A DNA stretch of 64,000 nt from Oryzias latipes (lineage: Eukaryota > Chordata > Actinopteri > Beloniformes > Adrianichthyidae), in contig NC_019867.2 of NCBI RefSeq assembly GCF_002234675.1, positions 18,074,184-18,138,183 on the forward strand. Reading direction: 5' to 3'. The notes under the pieces are model-generated. The model was not told the origin of the DNA. It did no database searches and worked only from the letters and a program-made list of their open reading frames with translations. The translations under genes and the position numbers were made by a program. Shown one piece after another: positions 1 through 11,093 of the stretch. Every line of letters begins with the position of its first letter. Position 1 is the stretch's first letter.

Positions 1-2604
1 GGGGTAGGAGTGATTCTGAAGGGGGAGTTTGTAAACAGTGTTCTAGAGGTGAAAAGAGTCTCAGACAGGATGATGAGCCTAAAGTTAGAAATTGAAGGGG
101 TGATGGTGAATGTAGTCAGTGGGTATGCGCCAAGTGAAGGAGAGATTCTGGAGTGAGTTGGATGACGTCATAGAGAGTTTTCCCAGAGGAGAGAGAGTTG
201 TTATTGGAGCAGACTTTAATGGGCATGTTGGTGAGGGCAACAGAGGTGATGAGGAGGTGATGGGCAGGTTTGGTGTGAAGGAAAGGAATCTGGAGGGACA
301 GATGGTGGTGGACTTTGCGAAGAGGATGGAAATGGCTGTAGTCAACACTTACTTCCAGAAGAGAGAGGAACATAGAGTGACATACAGAAGTGGAGGTAGG
401 AGTACTCAGGTGGACTACATCCCATGTAGACGAGGTCATTTGAGAGAGGTTAATGACTGCAAAGTGGTGGTAGGAGAGAGTGTAGCCAGACAGCACCGCA
501 TGGTGGTGTGTAAGATGACTCTGGAGGTCAGGAAGAAGAAGAGAGGGAAAACAGAAAAGAAGACCAAGTGGTGGAAGCTACAGAATGAAGAAACTTGTGA
601 GGAATTTAGGCAGAAGTTGAGACAGGTCCTGGGTGGTCAGGATGAGCTTCCAGATGACTGGGGAAACTACAGCAGAGATTATCAGGGAAACAGGTAGGAA
701 AGTGCTAGGTGTGTCATCTGGAAAGAGGAAAGACGATAAAGACACTTGGTGGTGGAATGAGGAAGTACAGGAATGCGTCCAGAGGAAGAGGTTGGCTAAA
801 AGGAAGTGGGATGTAGAAAGGACTGAGGAAGGTAGACAGGAGTACAAGGAAGCGCAGCGTAGAGTGAAGAGAGAGGTGGCAAAGGCCAAACAGAAAGCTT
901 ACGATGAGCTATATGACAGGCTAGACACAAAGGAAGGAGAGAAGGACTTGTACAGGCTAGCCAGACAGAAAGACAGAGATGGGAAGGACGTGCAACAGAT
1001 AAGGGTGATTAAGGACAGAGATGGAAAGGTGGTAACAACCCAGGAAAGTGTACAGAAAAGATGGAAGGAGTATTTTGAGGAGCTGATGAACGAGGAAAAT
1101 GACAGGGAAAGAAGGGAGGAAGATGTGGTTGTTATGGAGCAGGAAGTAGCAGAGATTGGAAAGGATGAGGTTAGGAAGGCCCTGAAAAGGATGAAGAGCG
1201 GAAAGGCCGTTGGTCCTGATGACCTACCTGTGGAGGTATGGAAGTGCTTAGGAGAGACAGCAGTGGAATTTCTAACGAGTTTGTTCAATAGGATTCTAGA
1301 GAGTGAGAAGATGCCTGAGGAATGGAGAAGCGTTCTGGTCCCAATCTTTAAGAATAAGGGTGACACGCAGAACTGCAGCAACTATAGAGGAATAAAGTTG
1401 ATGAGCCACACAATGAAGCTGTGGGAAAGAGTAGTGGAAGCCAGGCTTAGGAAGAAGGTAGAGATTTGTGAGCAGCAGTATGGTTTCATGCCCCTTAAGA
1501 GCACCACTGATGCCATTTTTGCTTTGAGAATGTTGATGGAAAAGTACAGAGATGGTCAGAAGGATATGCATTGTGTGTTCGTAGATTTAGAGAAGGCGTA
1601 TGACAGGGGGCCAAGGGAGGAGCTGTGGTACTGTATGAGGTCGTCTGGAGTGGCAGACAAGTATGTCAGAGTAGTTCAGGACATGTATGAGAGAAGTATG
1701 ACGGTGGTGAGATGTGCTGTAGGTCAGACAGAGGAGTTCAAGGTGGAGGTGGGACTACACCAAGGATCAGCTTTGAGTCCTTTTTTGTTTGCTATGCTGA
1801 TGGACAGGCTGACAGACGAGGTAAGACAGGAATCTCCCTGGACAATGATGTTTGCGGATGACATTGTAATTTGCTGTGAGAGTAGAGAGCAGGTGGAGGA
1901 ACAGCTAGAGAGGTGGAGGTTTACTCTGGAAAGAAGAGGCATGAAGGTCAGTCGTAGTAAGACAGAATACATGTGTCTGAACGAGAGGGATCAAGGTAGA
2001 AGCGTTAGGTTACAGGGGGCTGAGGTGGAGAAGGTGCAGGAGTTTAAGTACTTGGGGTCAACAGTTCAGTGTGATGGGGAGTGTGGAAAAGAGGTGAAGA
2101 GGCGAGTGCAGGCAGGTTGGAGCGGTTGGAGGAAAGTGTCAGGAGTATTGTGTGACAGAAGAGTGTCAGCAAGACTCAAAGGAAAGGTGTACAAGACAGT
2201 GGTGAGACCAGTTCTGCTCTATGGGTTAGAGACGGTAGCAGTGAGACAGAGACAAGAGGCTGATATGGAGGTAGCGGAGATGAAGATGTTGAGGTTCTCC
2301 TTAGGAGTGACCAGGTTAGACAGGATAAGGAACGAGTACATCAGAGGGACGGCTCATGTTGCCTGTGTTAGCGACAAAGCCAGAGAAGCCAGACTGAGAT
2401 GGTTTGGACATGTTCAGGAGGGATAGTGGATTTATTGGTAGAAGGATGTTGGAGATGGAGCTGCCTGGCAGGAGGGCAAGAGGATGGCCAAAGAGGAGAT
2501 ATATGGATGTCTTAACAGAGGACATGAAGTTGGCTAATGTTAGGGTAGAAGATGTCCATGATAGAGTGAGGTGGAAAATGATGATTCGCTGTGGCGACCC
2601 CTGA
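1..2604 (+). pseudogene. LINE endonuclease-reverse transcriptase ORF, frameshifted
   Basis: The reading frame begins before base 1 and changes frame about three times (near 115-120, 640-700 and 2410), so this copy cannot encode the whole protein. Endonuclease motifs include GADFNGHVG (~210-235) and VDYIPCRR (~410-435). The reverse transcriptase part runs about 1140-2000 and keeps FVDLEKAYDR (~1577-1606) and the catalytic FADD (~1849-1860). The tail carries ELPGRRARG..KRRYMDV and ends at MIRCGDP before a stop near 2604. In this family the protein nicks target DNA and reverse transcribes the element RNA at the nick. Confidence 0.82.
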
Positions 2605-2629
2605 TGGGAAAAGCCGAAAGAGAAAGAAG
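1..2629 (+). mobile_element. RTE-like non-LTR retrotransposon (LINE), 5' end outside window
   Basis: A LINE body enters from the left edge. It shows an AP-endonuclease-like domain, a reverse transcriptase, a C-terminal tail and a short 3' end resembling the common fish RTE tail (GCGACCCC..GGGAAAAGCCGAAAG, then AGAAAGAAGA near 2629). The RTE assignment is from recalled family features (short 3' UTR, NYRGIKL and FADD blocks), not a search. No poly(A) is seen; the end is a short A/G-rich tract. The element ends directly against an unrelated inverted-repeat transposon, so it probably landed in or beside it. Confidence 0.85.
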
Positions 2630-3459
2630 ATTTTACAATATTAATTTTAATCATGTTGAATATGTTTATAATTTTATAGCTTTTTTCAGAAACTCTGATT
2701 TTAAAATCAATATTTTCCAAAGTAGTTTTGTTTTTATTTCATTCTGTTTTCAGAATTACTTATTTATTTCATGATGAGCTTTTTCAGCAGAATGAGTCTG
2801 TCTGTCAATCAAACCAGACAAGGCGGAGACACTTTTGTGATTGGCTACTCCTTCACTCAGACATAAGCAGCAGCACCCTAACTACATAAATCAAAGTTGC
2901 TTCAGCGAACGTCACGACACACCCCTCAACACTGGGTGGGAGTATGCACCTCATGGGCGTGCGGTCCCAGCCGTGGTCCGTGGTCATAGAAGGGTTGGGC
3001 GGTTTTTTGTTGGGTCTGGCGGTTTTCAGCTGACTTTGGGGCTGGAAAACTGGGACACTATCTAGCAACACCGCACAGAGAACGGGAGTCCTGAGTATTT
3101 CAACAAAAACTTCAAGAAGTGGAAGACCGGCGGTTAAAGAAAGCTCCTCTGTGTCCACACAAACCTGGTGCTCAATTGCTCTCAAACTAAGTTGTCAATG
3201 TTTTCATCTTCTGCAGAAATGATCAAGCTGAGCATTTCAAAAATGCCACCCAAAACGACTCAAAATATCATCTGCCAACAGACTATTGGTCATTCTGCTG
3301 AAAAAGCTCATCATGAAATAAATAAGTCATTCTGAAAAACAGTGAAATAAAAACAAAGCTACTTTGGAAAATATTGATTTTAAAAATCAGAGTTTCCGAA
3401 AAAAAGCCATAAAATAATAATAATATTCAACATGATTAAAAATGAATATTTTAAAATGC
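2630..3459. mobile_element. Non-autonomous DNA transposon with ~160-bp terminal inverted repeats
   Basis: Bases 2630-2794 and 3291-3459 are reverse complements with few mismatches (for example TTTTCAGCAGAATG against CATTCTGCTGAAAA). About 500 bp lie between them, including a GC-richer part (2930-3060) with no recognisable transposase. The left end is cut or abutted by the LINE 3' tail, so the true left terminus and target duplication are not visible. The superfamily is not assigned. Confidence 0.8.
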
Positions 3460-4936
3460 TGTTTTAAAATAATGAACAGGTTATAAAGCAAAATGAAATA
3501 TATTTAATAATGTAATGGCTATTTTAAAATCTGTGTGCAGGTTTTTCACAATTTCATTATCTTTTTATATATTTAAGAGAGCTTTATTGGTTAATTGCAC
3601 AAGGTCATATTTATTTATGGACAATTTGGGGCTTCATATAGTAACAAACCAAGTTTTAAAATCAACAATAAACAAATACACATTCAGAGTAAAGTACTAT
3701 GAAAAACTAAACTTAGAATTAAAACTTCACAAAGCCACATAAAATAGTAAAAGGAATAAATTCTAAAAAAAATATGAGGATCGTGTTTCTCTTAACTCCT
3801 TTATTTTTAACAAATCATCAAATTTAGATTACATTCTCCTTTCATTGGCAACGACCAAATGCTATTGTTTTGTTCGGAAAAAAATGTAGGACATATACAA
3901 AACAAGTTGTCCAAAAGCTAAAGTATGAGTCGTACTGGCAGCTGCACAGCAGGGAAACAGGAAACACTTTTTCTTCTCCTTCTGACCTCCAGTCATTATT
4001 GGGAAAAGCAGAAAAAAAACGTCCCGTAGAAAGACAAAAAGATGATATGAAAACAAAAGTAACAAATGAAAGAAAGCAGATTCTCAAAATTAAATCTGAT
4101 GCAGTAAAATAATGACAATAATCATGTTAAAACAAAAATCAAACCGACAAGTTCTGAAGCTTAATCATCCTCTGGTGGGGAAGATGATGTGATTCCCAGC
4201 TGCTCCATATGTTAAAGTGTTCCCACATTAACCCGGCACATGTGAAAAACAGAAGACAAAAACGCATGTGTGATAAAAACAGCATTTACATATGTTTGAG
4301 TGAACGCTTTTGAGTGATGGCACTAGACTTTACGGCGTGTCATCCAGCGGCTGTATGGGAATGTTACCGGGGAAAAAAAAAAAGAAAACTACTGAGCCAT
4401 GCACTGAATAAGACAAGCTCAGCTTTACAACTTCAGTTCTATCACACATCAAGCTTTCTCTTCTTCACAGATCAGATTTAACGGACTCTCAAACCAACGG
4501 AGAAGCACTACACCCCAGTGGTTTCCATCCACATAAAAGCCCAGTGGCAGACGCTGGAGAGGTAAGAGCTCCTTATAACTGATTTTTCTTCTTCCAGTTT
4601 CATGAACACTAACAGTAAAATCTTGTGTCATCACCCAGCGCTGCAGGTACCAAAGACTTTTTCCACCATCAGAGTGAGCATTTACGCTTATTTTTTTTTT
4701 ACTTTTTCCCCCCGCAAGTTCTGACCTTTAAGCTCAAAGTATTTCCTCCAAAAACTATAACGGCCCAGATAGGAAGAAAAATCTTTAATCCTCTCTTTTT
4801 TTTCTCATAGGCTCCTGTCTGTGTTTCTGCTTTGTTCCTAGAAACCTAGAGGCTGAAAAGGAGTTGAAAATGAAATCCAACAACAAAGCGAGATATAATA
4901 TGTTAAAAGAGGCTTTTTTTTTTACATATCCATATG
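3460..4936. other. AT-rich intergenic stretch, no gene recognised
   Basis: Low-complexity A/T-rich sequence with many short homopolymers. Open frames here are short and show no family signature on either strand. Confidence 0.6.
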
Positions 4937-5975
4937 TACAGTGGTCCGTCTTGCAGTCATTGATTTAACAGGTTTTCCCACTGAAAAAGATAAGAGAAGT
5001 CTGTAATGTTCATTATAGAGGCACTTTAAATGTAAGACGATATTTAAAAAGAATCCAAGAAATCACCTTGTATGATTTAAAAAAAAATATATTTGTGTAA
5101 TGGTGCAGAAAGTATAAGTATTAAGTTCCTACAAACAAGCAAGAGTTTATATCCCTCAAAGACCAGTTTCTTCTTTAAGAAGCTCTTCTATCCTCCACTT
5201 GTCTGTATTAAGGTCACCTGTTTGAACTGGTCATCTGTATAAAAGACACCTGTTAACACCCTTAAACAGACTCCCACCATGACCAAAGACCTGTCAAAGG
5301 ACACCAGGGGCAAGATTGTAGACTTGAGCAAGACTGGGATGAACCAATCTAAGTTTACAGCTTGGTGAGAAGAGATCAACTATTGGAGAAATTATTAGAA
5401 AATGAAAGATCATTGATAGTCTCCCTCCACCTGGAGCTCCATGCAAGATCTTACCTGGTGGGGTACAAATGATCTTAAGAACAGTGAGAAACAGAACTAC
5501 AGAGAAGAAATGAACAATGACCTGAATAAAAGCTGGGACCACAGTAAAAATGGTTACTATTAGTAACACATGACGTCATCATGGATTCAAATCCTGCAGA
5601 ATTCTAAAGGTCCCCCTGCTTAAGCCAGCTCGTGTTTAGACCCGTCTTAAGTTCTCCAGAGAGACTATCTGGATGATCCAGAGGAGGATTGGAGAATGGT
5701 CCTGTGGTCAAATTAGACCAAAAGGGAGTGTTTAGAAGAAAAGACGAATGCTGAGTTGCATCCAAAGAACACCATACCCATTGTAAAGCATGGGGTGGAA
5801 ATGTCATTCTTTGGGGTTGCTTGTCTGCAAAAGAGACAGGCCGACTGATCTGTGCTGAGGAAAGGATGAATGAACCTATAAGTTGAAGAGAACCTATAAA
5901 AAAAATACCTTTCTCATCTTTTTAAATGGCACAGCTTGCAAAATAAGTCAATGCTAAATACCTTTTGCCCTGCTT
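4937..5975 (+). mobile_element. Internally deleted Tc1-like transposon (5' half plus 3' end)
   Basis: The left arm (4937 to about 5060) is an inverted version of the 3' arm seen in the related copy at 17.9-18.0 kb (shared AATGAACATTACAGAC-like core). After it comes the 5' half of a Tc1-like transposase gene, out of frame in several places, starting near an ATGACCAAAGAC..CAAAGGACACC segment (~5279). Around 5890 the sequence jumps to a 3'-arm-like segment ending TAAATACCTTTTGCCC (~5970), so the 3' half of the transposase is missing. No functional transposase remains. Confidence 0.75.
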
Positions 5976-6021
5976 CATCGTGAACTAATACAAGAATTAT
6001 AAGACAAAAATTAAAATAGTT

Positions 6022-6611
6022 TAGGCCTGCACAATATACCAATATGCATACCGCAAAAGACGGCGAAAATCGCAATAAATGGTTACCTTGACCCTTGTGC
6101 TATCCTAGGCACTTTAACATTGGGAGTGGGGTCATCTAGACCCACTAGACAGTGCGCTGAACCTTTTTTCTTCAATGATTTGTGATCTTCACTGGTGTCC
6201 ATGGATTACATGAAATCTTTCCACCTTTATCCACCTTTGTCATGGTAGGGAGAACACGTCAAAGTCAGGGGGGGGGGGGTCATCTAAGATAGCACAAGGG
6301 TTAAAAGTCCTAAAACAATCTCATGGCAGCTTGAAATATTGAATAAATGAAATAAATCCCTTTATGCATTTAACCAATCAGAAGGACCCGTTTACGTTGT
6401 TGATCAATTAGATGAGCCCTTTTATGTTTGATGTTTGCCTCCTATGTCGACAAGGGTCATTTGGAGTATAATTTTTATACTGTTGCATTGAAATGGAAAT
6501 GATGTTTTTGGTTGGTTTGATATTTGTTTATATACCGCAAATTATATCGTTATCGCAATTTTAATCACCAATATCGCATATCGCGAGTTTTCCTCATATT
6601 GTGCAGCCCTA
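6022..6611. mobile_element. hAT-like MITE, interrupted by a nested MITE
   Basis: Ends read TAGGCCTGCACAATAT and, inverted, TAGGGCTGCACAATAT. The element is flanked by a perfect 8-bp direct repeat AAATAGTT (6014-6021 and 6612-6619), the duplication size of the hAT superfamily. A second copy of the same family lies at 22131-22514. There is no coding capacity. Confidence 0.88.
6092..6300. mobile_element. TTAA-flanked (piggyBac-like) MITE nested in the hAT MITE
   Basis: 209 bp with inverted ends CCCTTGTGCTATC..GATAGCACAAGGG, flanked by TTGA (6088-6091, one change from TTAA) and TTAA (6301-6304). The related hAT copy at 22131-22514 has the uninterrupted TTAA at 22232-22235, which marks the empty site. 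piggyBac-like is inferred from the TTAA target and CCC ends. Confidence 0.85.
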
Positions 6612-6619
6612 AAATAGTT

Positions 6620-9600
6620 CATTAAATATTGTAGTTTATAGAAATTTTGGCGTGTTTACTCTAATAAACTCCTTTTTATCAAACAAACTGTCAGAATATT
6701 ATGTGATCATCAATATTTATTGCTTTGGGGCATGTGATATTTGCTGCAATACCTAACAGAGTCACAAGTGAATTCCTTTTTTTCAAATATCATGTAGTAT
6801 CTCTTTGTTCTAGTAAAAATAAAAATATGTACTTGAAAATTTTAGAGAGAAACCTAATGAGGCCATAATGCACAGAGCCAAATTTGACTAAAACCAGCAT
6901 TTAAAGTAGGTTCTTACTAGATCACAAGAACAAAGTCTAATTGAACTGTATCTGATGTTGTATTTTTAGACATCATATAGACCCATTGTCAGTAATAAGC
7001 TGTAATTAACCTATCATTTGTTATTGATTGTTTAATTGGTTGATATGGTTAACTTTTGTGTCATTTCGCCATAACAAATCAATGTGAAACAAACTAGAAT
7101 GACAGTTAATCTGCCATTCTCTCACACACAGTTTTCTATGTCTAAGTAATCCTTTTACAGTCCTACACTTTCTTAAGCTTGTAACATTATTTTAAAGAAT
7201 TACAGATAGTTTGAATTTCCATCTTTCGATTTGGCTATAACTATTAAATTGAAATCCTTGTGTTGTGAAAACAGGCTGTGCTGGCCAAGCCTGTGTGGCT
7301 TAGCTGCTATAAGCATAGCATAATGGAAAAATCTATATTTCTGGAAGTCTTCTGCTCATATTGCCAGTCAAGCTTCAAATTGTGAAACCTCTGGTTACAT
7401 GTAGAGTTGCTGGTGCATCAACAGTGTCAGCATTCAATCCCAGCACGATCTCTGGATATGGAACTGCTGTGCTTCAAGTCCCTTTTCAGCACTCCAGACA
7501 CAGTGACCTTTTCCAATGCAAACACTCATTTTCTCAGTTAAACCCAGAGCCATACCACTGGGATGCAAATGGATATTCTGTAGGTTGAATAAAAAAAAAA
7601 AAAGGGGAAAATGACATACAATGAAAGGAACGTGTTTAAGTCTCATATGACAACAGAGGCAAAGTGGTGCTTAACCATCGTCAGCACGTGTCTTCTATAT
7701 CTTCAGTAACACGCATTTGACAGACTTACCCTTGATAAGTACCATCATAACCCATAATAAGAAGCCATGCAAATGATAGCTTTGTTTCCCCTGACACTGC
7801 CGTGCCAGCTTTTCCGCAGTTCCCTTAGAAACTCTCCTGTCAGCGCCGAAGCAGGGGAGTGAAAGTGATGGCGGGGAGGGCCGCTTCTTTAACGTGTCAC
7901 TTGAATGGCACCACTGTGAAGGAGGAACCAGATTGAGCGGCAGAATAGACCGGGTTCAGTTGGTTGCCGTCATCTCAGTCACTCACGGGGGCCTAAAGGG
8001 TACCTGAGGCTCACCAAAGTCTTTCAATGAACTCGCTCCTGCGATGTTTTCAATCAAAGACCATCCGTTCAGATGTGCTTCTCAAACGTTACCCCCGCAG
8101 TTCACAAACGAATAAAAGCGCGGGAAGACACAGTTTTTCATTCATCACATTTTCCGCCCCTCAAGATGTGGAATGACACAGAGGTGTGCGCCCCTCTTCT
8201 ATGAAGAAGCACTCTATTTTGCTCTCATTTAAGCTTTTTATATTCAGTGAGAAGACGATGCACAAAGGGCCTAAAGCTGTCTTGGGTCATTTAACCACAC
8301 ATTTTCTTTCTGCTCTCAGAATGTGTTTTCTGGCGGTTAAAGCCAGGTATGCTGACAGATTAGACAGGGAATTCCTTCACAGGCTGGCTGCTGGCTTCAG
8401 AAGGGTGGGCTGCTCGATGGTGCTTGGGGCAGCAACACCATGGCCTGTCAATGCTTGATGGGCCAATGCAGAAATGTAGTCATAGGGAGCTATGATTGAT
8501 GATACTAGGTACTCTCTCAGGACGTGAATGCCAGCACACTCCTGTGATTTAATCCCCGTTCCTTCATCAAAAATCCAGACGTGGCAGATGGACTCCACAA
8601 CACAGAGTCTCTCTTTCCCCAAGGCCAAAGTCGAACCGCTATTACTAATTGATTCTTGGGATGACTGAAAACAAGGGATGCAAGTCATATTTCTCATATC
8701 CATTACACAAAATAGAAGCAGAAAATGAGATAAAACTCATATGACATTAGCTATATTTACAAAAACTCATTTTAAATATCTATGCCATATTATTTGAAAC
8801 GATACAAGGGCATAATGAATATTGAACTTCTGTTTAATACACAACATCCAGGGGGAAAAAAGGAATATTTTTACACCACTTGGTCTCAACACTACTGCTT
8901 GACAAGACTGACCCCTAGTGTTGGCTCAACAAACTGCATTTGGAACGCAGCGTCCATGTCCAAATGTCAGTAGCGTAGATGTGTTAATCCCTAAAATTCT
9001 AGTAGCAAAGTCAAACAAAAAGGGTCAAGTTATACATTGAAACCAAGGCTGATAGCTAAGATCTGAGCTTGAGAGTCAAAGCAGTGAGACCATAAATCCA
9101 GGAATAAGCAGAGCTGCTCAACCTAGATTAGGCTAACCATCCCCCAGGCAGACCACAAAGAGTTCATTGTATACTTGGATAGCATATAAATAAAAAAGAA
9201 AAAAAAGGGGGATGACTTTGGCGGGGATTTTCCCTTTTGCTTTGTTGTCAGCGCATCGGAAAGTCGTGAAATCTCATTTGATGGAAATTATCACACAATT
9301 GACATGTAGTGCTGAGACATTGTGAGGAACTGCCATTAACAACAAATGACACAAAGACACACAACATTATAAAACACAGAGAAACAGCATTCCACCTCAT
9401 CTGGCAACAACACAGCTTTTATAGTGTTGCTGCTTCTGAAGAATAGAGAAGCATCCTTTTAGCCACAAATCATCAGCAGTCCCACTCACATTATCATCAA
9501 TCTCTCTCCTTCCAAAGACAAAAGTATCCCTCCGTTCTAAATCAGAAAATCAATGCATTTCTACCACTGAGAGAGAAATCGCTCTGCTAGTGATCTCTGT

Positions 9601-9816
9601 GGTGGACTAATGCGAAATCCATTGCAGGTTAGTGCTCACAAGATCAAAGACAAGACCCCAGAAAAGTTTGTATTGATTAGCAACCGGAGGAGTGAAAATG
9701 TGATTGGAATGCTGAAGTGAAGATAAACTATCCTTTTTCTGTGAGCGTAAAAACAGGATGAAAACCCCACAAAGACTCAGCTACATGAATATAGCTGTGC
9801 TGCTACTTAATCAGCA
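6620..9816. other. Long stretch without a recognised gene
   Basis: AT-rich on both strands. A 108-codon minus-strand frame (8377-8703) has no recognisable domain and no clear splice context. If the ttc28 exon at 10794 is real, this stretch would be intron of that minus-strand gene. Confidence 0.5.
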
Positions 9817-9820
9817 TTAA

Positions 9821-10289
9821 AAGACCCACTCATCATCTTTTGAGCCAATGTTACAAGCTTTCACAGTGGTCTTTGACTTACATATACGTTGCTTTTGGCC
9901 AAAAAAGTATCGTTTCCTAAAACACTTTCTGCAGAGCAGAAGTAGTTCATTAGAAATGAGTTGTGGGCGGGGCCGTTGGTGAAGAAAAACGTTCCCCCTT
10001 CCCGTTACTGAAAGTTCTCTGTTTACACTCTCTCCCGCTAGCCTACAGCCCCTCTCACCTCCAACCTGACATTCCCAGAGCAACAAAAATGGCAAAAGCG
10101 ATATGGGATCTATCCAGCTGTACAGTTTTGAGCCAGACGCCAACTCAGATGAGGATAACAAAGACATGCGTGGATCTATTTGTCTACAAATGGACGTATC
10201 GGAATGGAGCAGAGCAGGGAGCTCAGTGTATTTTCTCCGTAAAAAACATGACCTTTCTCGCCAAACACAAATTTCATCAGAGTGGGTCT
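9821..10289. mobile_element. TTAA-flanked MITE (AGACCCACTC family), copy 1
   Basis: Left end TTAA-AAGACCCACTCATC and right end, inverted, TTAA-AGACCCACTCTGATG, flanked by TTAA at 9817-9820 and 10290-10293. The core is GC-rich (GTGGGCGGGGCC near 9963). The same terminal sequence and a similar core occur at 15331 and 32458. Frames inside it are not convincing genes. Confidence 0.72.
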
Positions 10290-10793
10290 TTAACACCAAC
10301 AAAATCGCGGATAGGATCTACAGCTTGTGGACAACATAAAATCCTCTTGTACATAAATACAGAGAAATAACTTGCCTTCAGACAAATGTAAGCTTGATTT
10401 TAGTGACTCCCATCACAAACATTCGATGGTGGCCCACCATGACAGGTGCAAAACCTTCTGAGGAGGCCTGCAGGCCGGCAGTCAAGACATGTTAAAAACT
10501 TTATCCTTTCATTTGTTTGACAAAAAAGGATCAAGCTCTTTATGGAAAACAACAATAAACGGATTTCTGTAGCTTGTCCTCATTTCAGTCTATCCAGCCC
10601 AGCTCTAGTGAAGTTCAAAGTTGCACTGAAAGAGACATCAAAGCCCCAAAGTCAGATCTTACCCAAAGATTTATCATTCTTGGCCGTGACGCTCAGTAAG
10701 TGCAGCAATTTAGCATAAAAGGGAATCATTTTTATCTCACACAGCTCCTAGCAGCACAAGCACGGCGAATGTTAGCTTTAGATGCAGACTTAC
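10290..10793. other. Presumed ttc28 intron, downstream of the TPR exon
   Basis: Follows a clear splice donor on the minus strand (GTAAGT, read from 10793 down to 10788). No further TPR exon is recognised to the left within the window. Confidence 0.5.
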
Positions 10794-11093
10794 TTTTGGC
10801 CACTTGGGATTGAGTTCACAAGCTCTTTCAGCATCGTCAAGAGCTGCCTGGTGTTCCCCAAGTTTGAGAAAAGCAGCCGACCGATTGCTGAACAGGATGC
10901 AGTTTTGCGGGTCGGCCTGCAGAGCCTCGCTGTACAAGCGGACGGCGGCCTGAAAGTCCCCGCGCTGGCACGCCTCGTTGCTCTGCTGCACCTTCTCCAT
11001 GAACCCAGCCTTGCTGAGGCCACAGCCGGCCATGCTGTCTGCAGCCAGACACCTCGCGGGCCTGCCGGCAGTCCGAGAGCTGAAGATGGAAAG
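10794..11093 (-). CDS. ttc28: ttc28 TPR exon (partial gene)
   Basis: One exon of a tetratricopeptide-repeat gene that matches, from memory, the first TPRs of TTC28, a large TPR scaffold protein linked to cytokinesis and midbody function. Visible motifs are LSKAGFMEKVQQSNEAC, YSEALQADPQNCILFSNRSA and ALDDAERACELNPKWPK, the classic TPR helix pattern with NP/DP turns. The exon ends at a good donor (AAA|GTAAGT at 10794/10793). A phase-0 acceptor TTCTGCAG lies before 11093, giving exactly 100 codons. An in-frame ATG at 11031-11033 is an alternative start. The remaining exons would lie left of 10794 and are not found, consistent with the long introns of this gene in vertebrates. Confidence 0.82.

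Noticed and set aside
8377-8703. 108-codon minus-strand frame
   Set aside because: No recognisable domain, no clear splice sites or repeat of the pattern elsewhere; length is possible by chance.
10103-10339. 78-codon plus-strand frame starting MGSIQLYSFEP, at first thought to be a transposon-borne zinc-finger gene
   Set aside because: Most of it lies inside the TTAA-flanked MITE 9821-10289 and runs over its end, so it is more likely chance.
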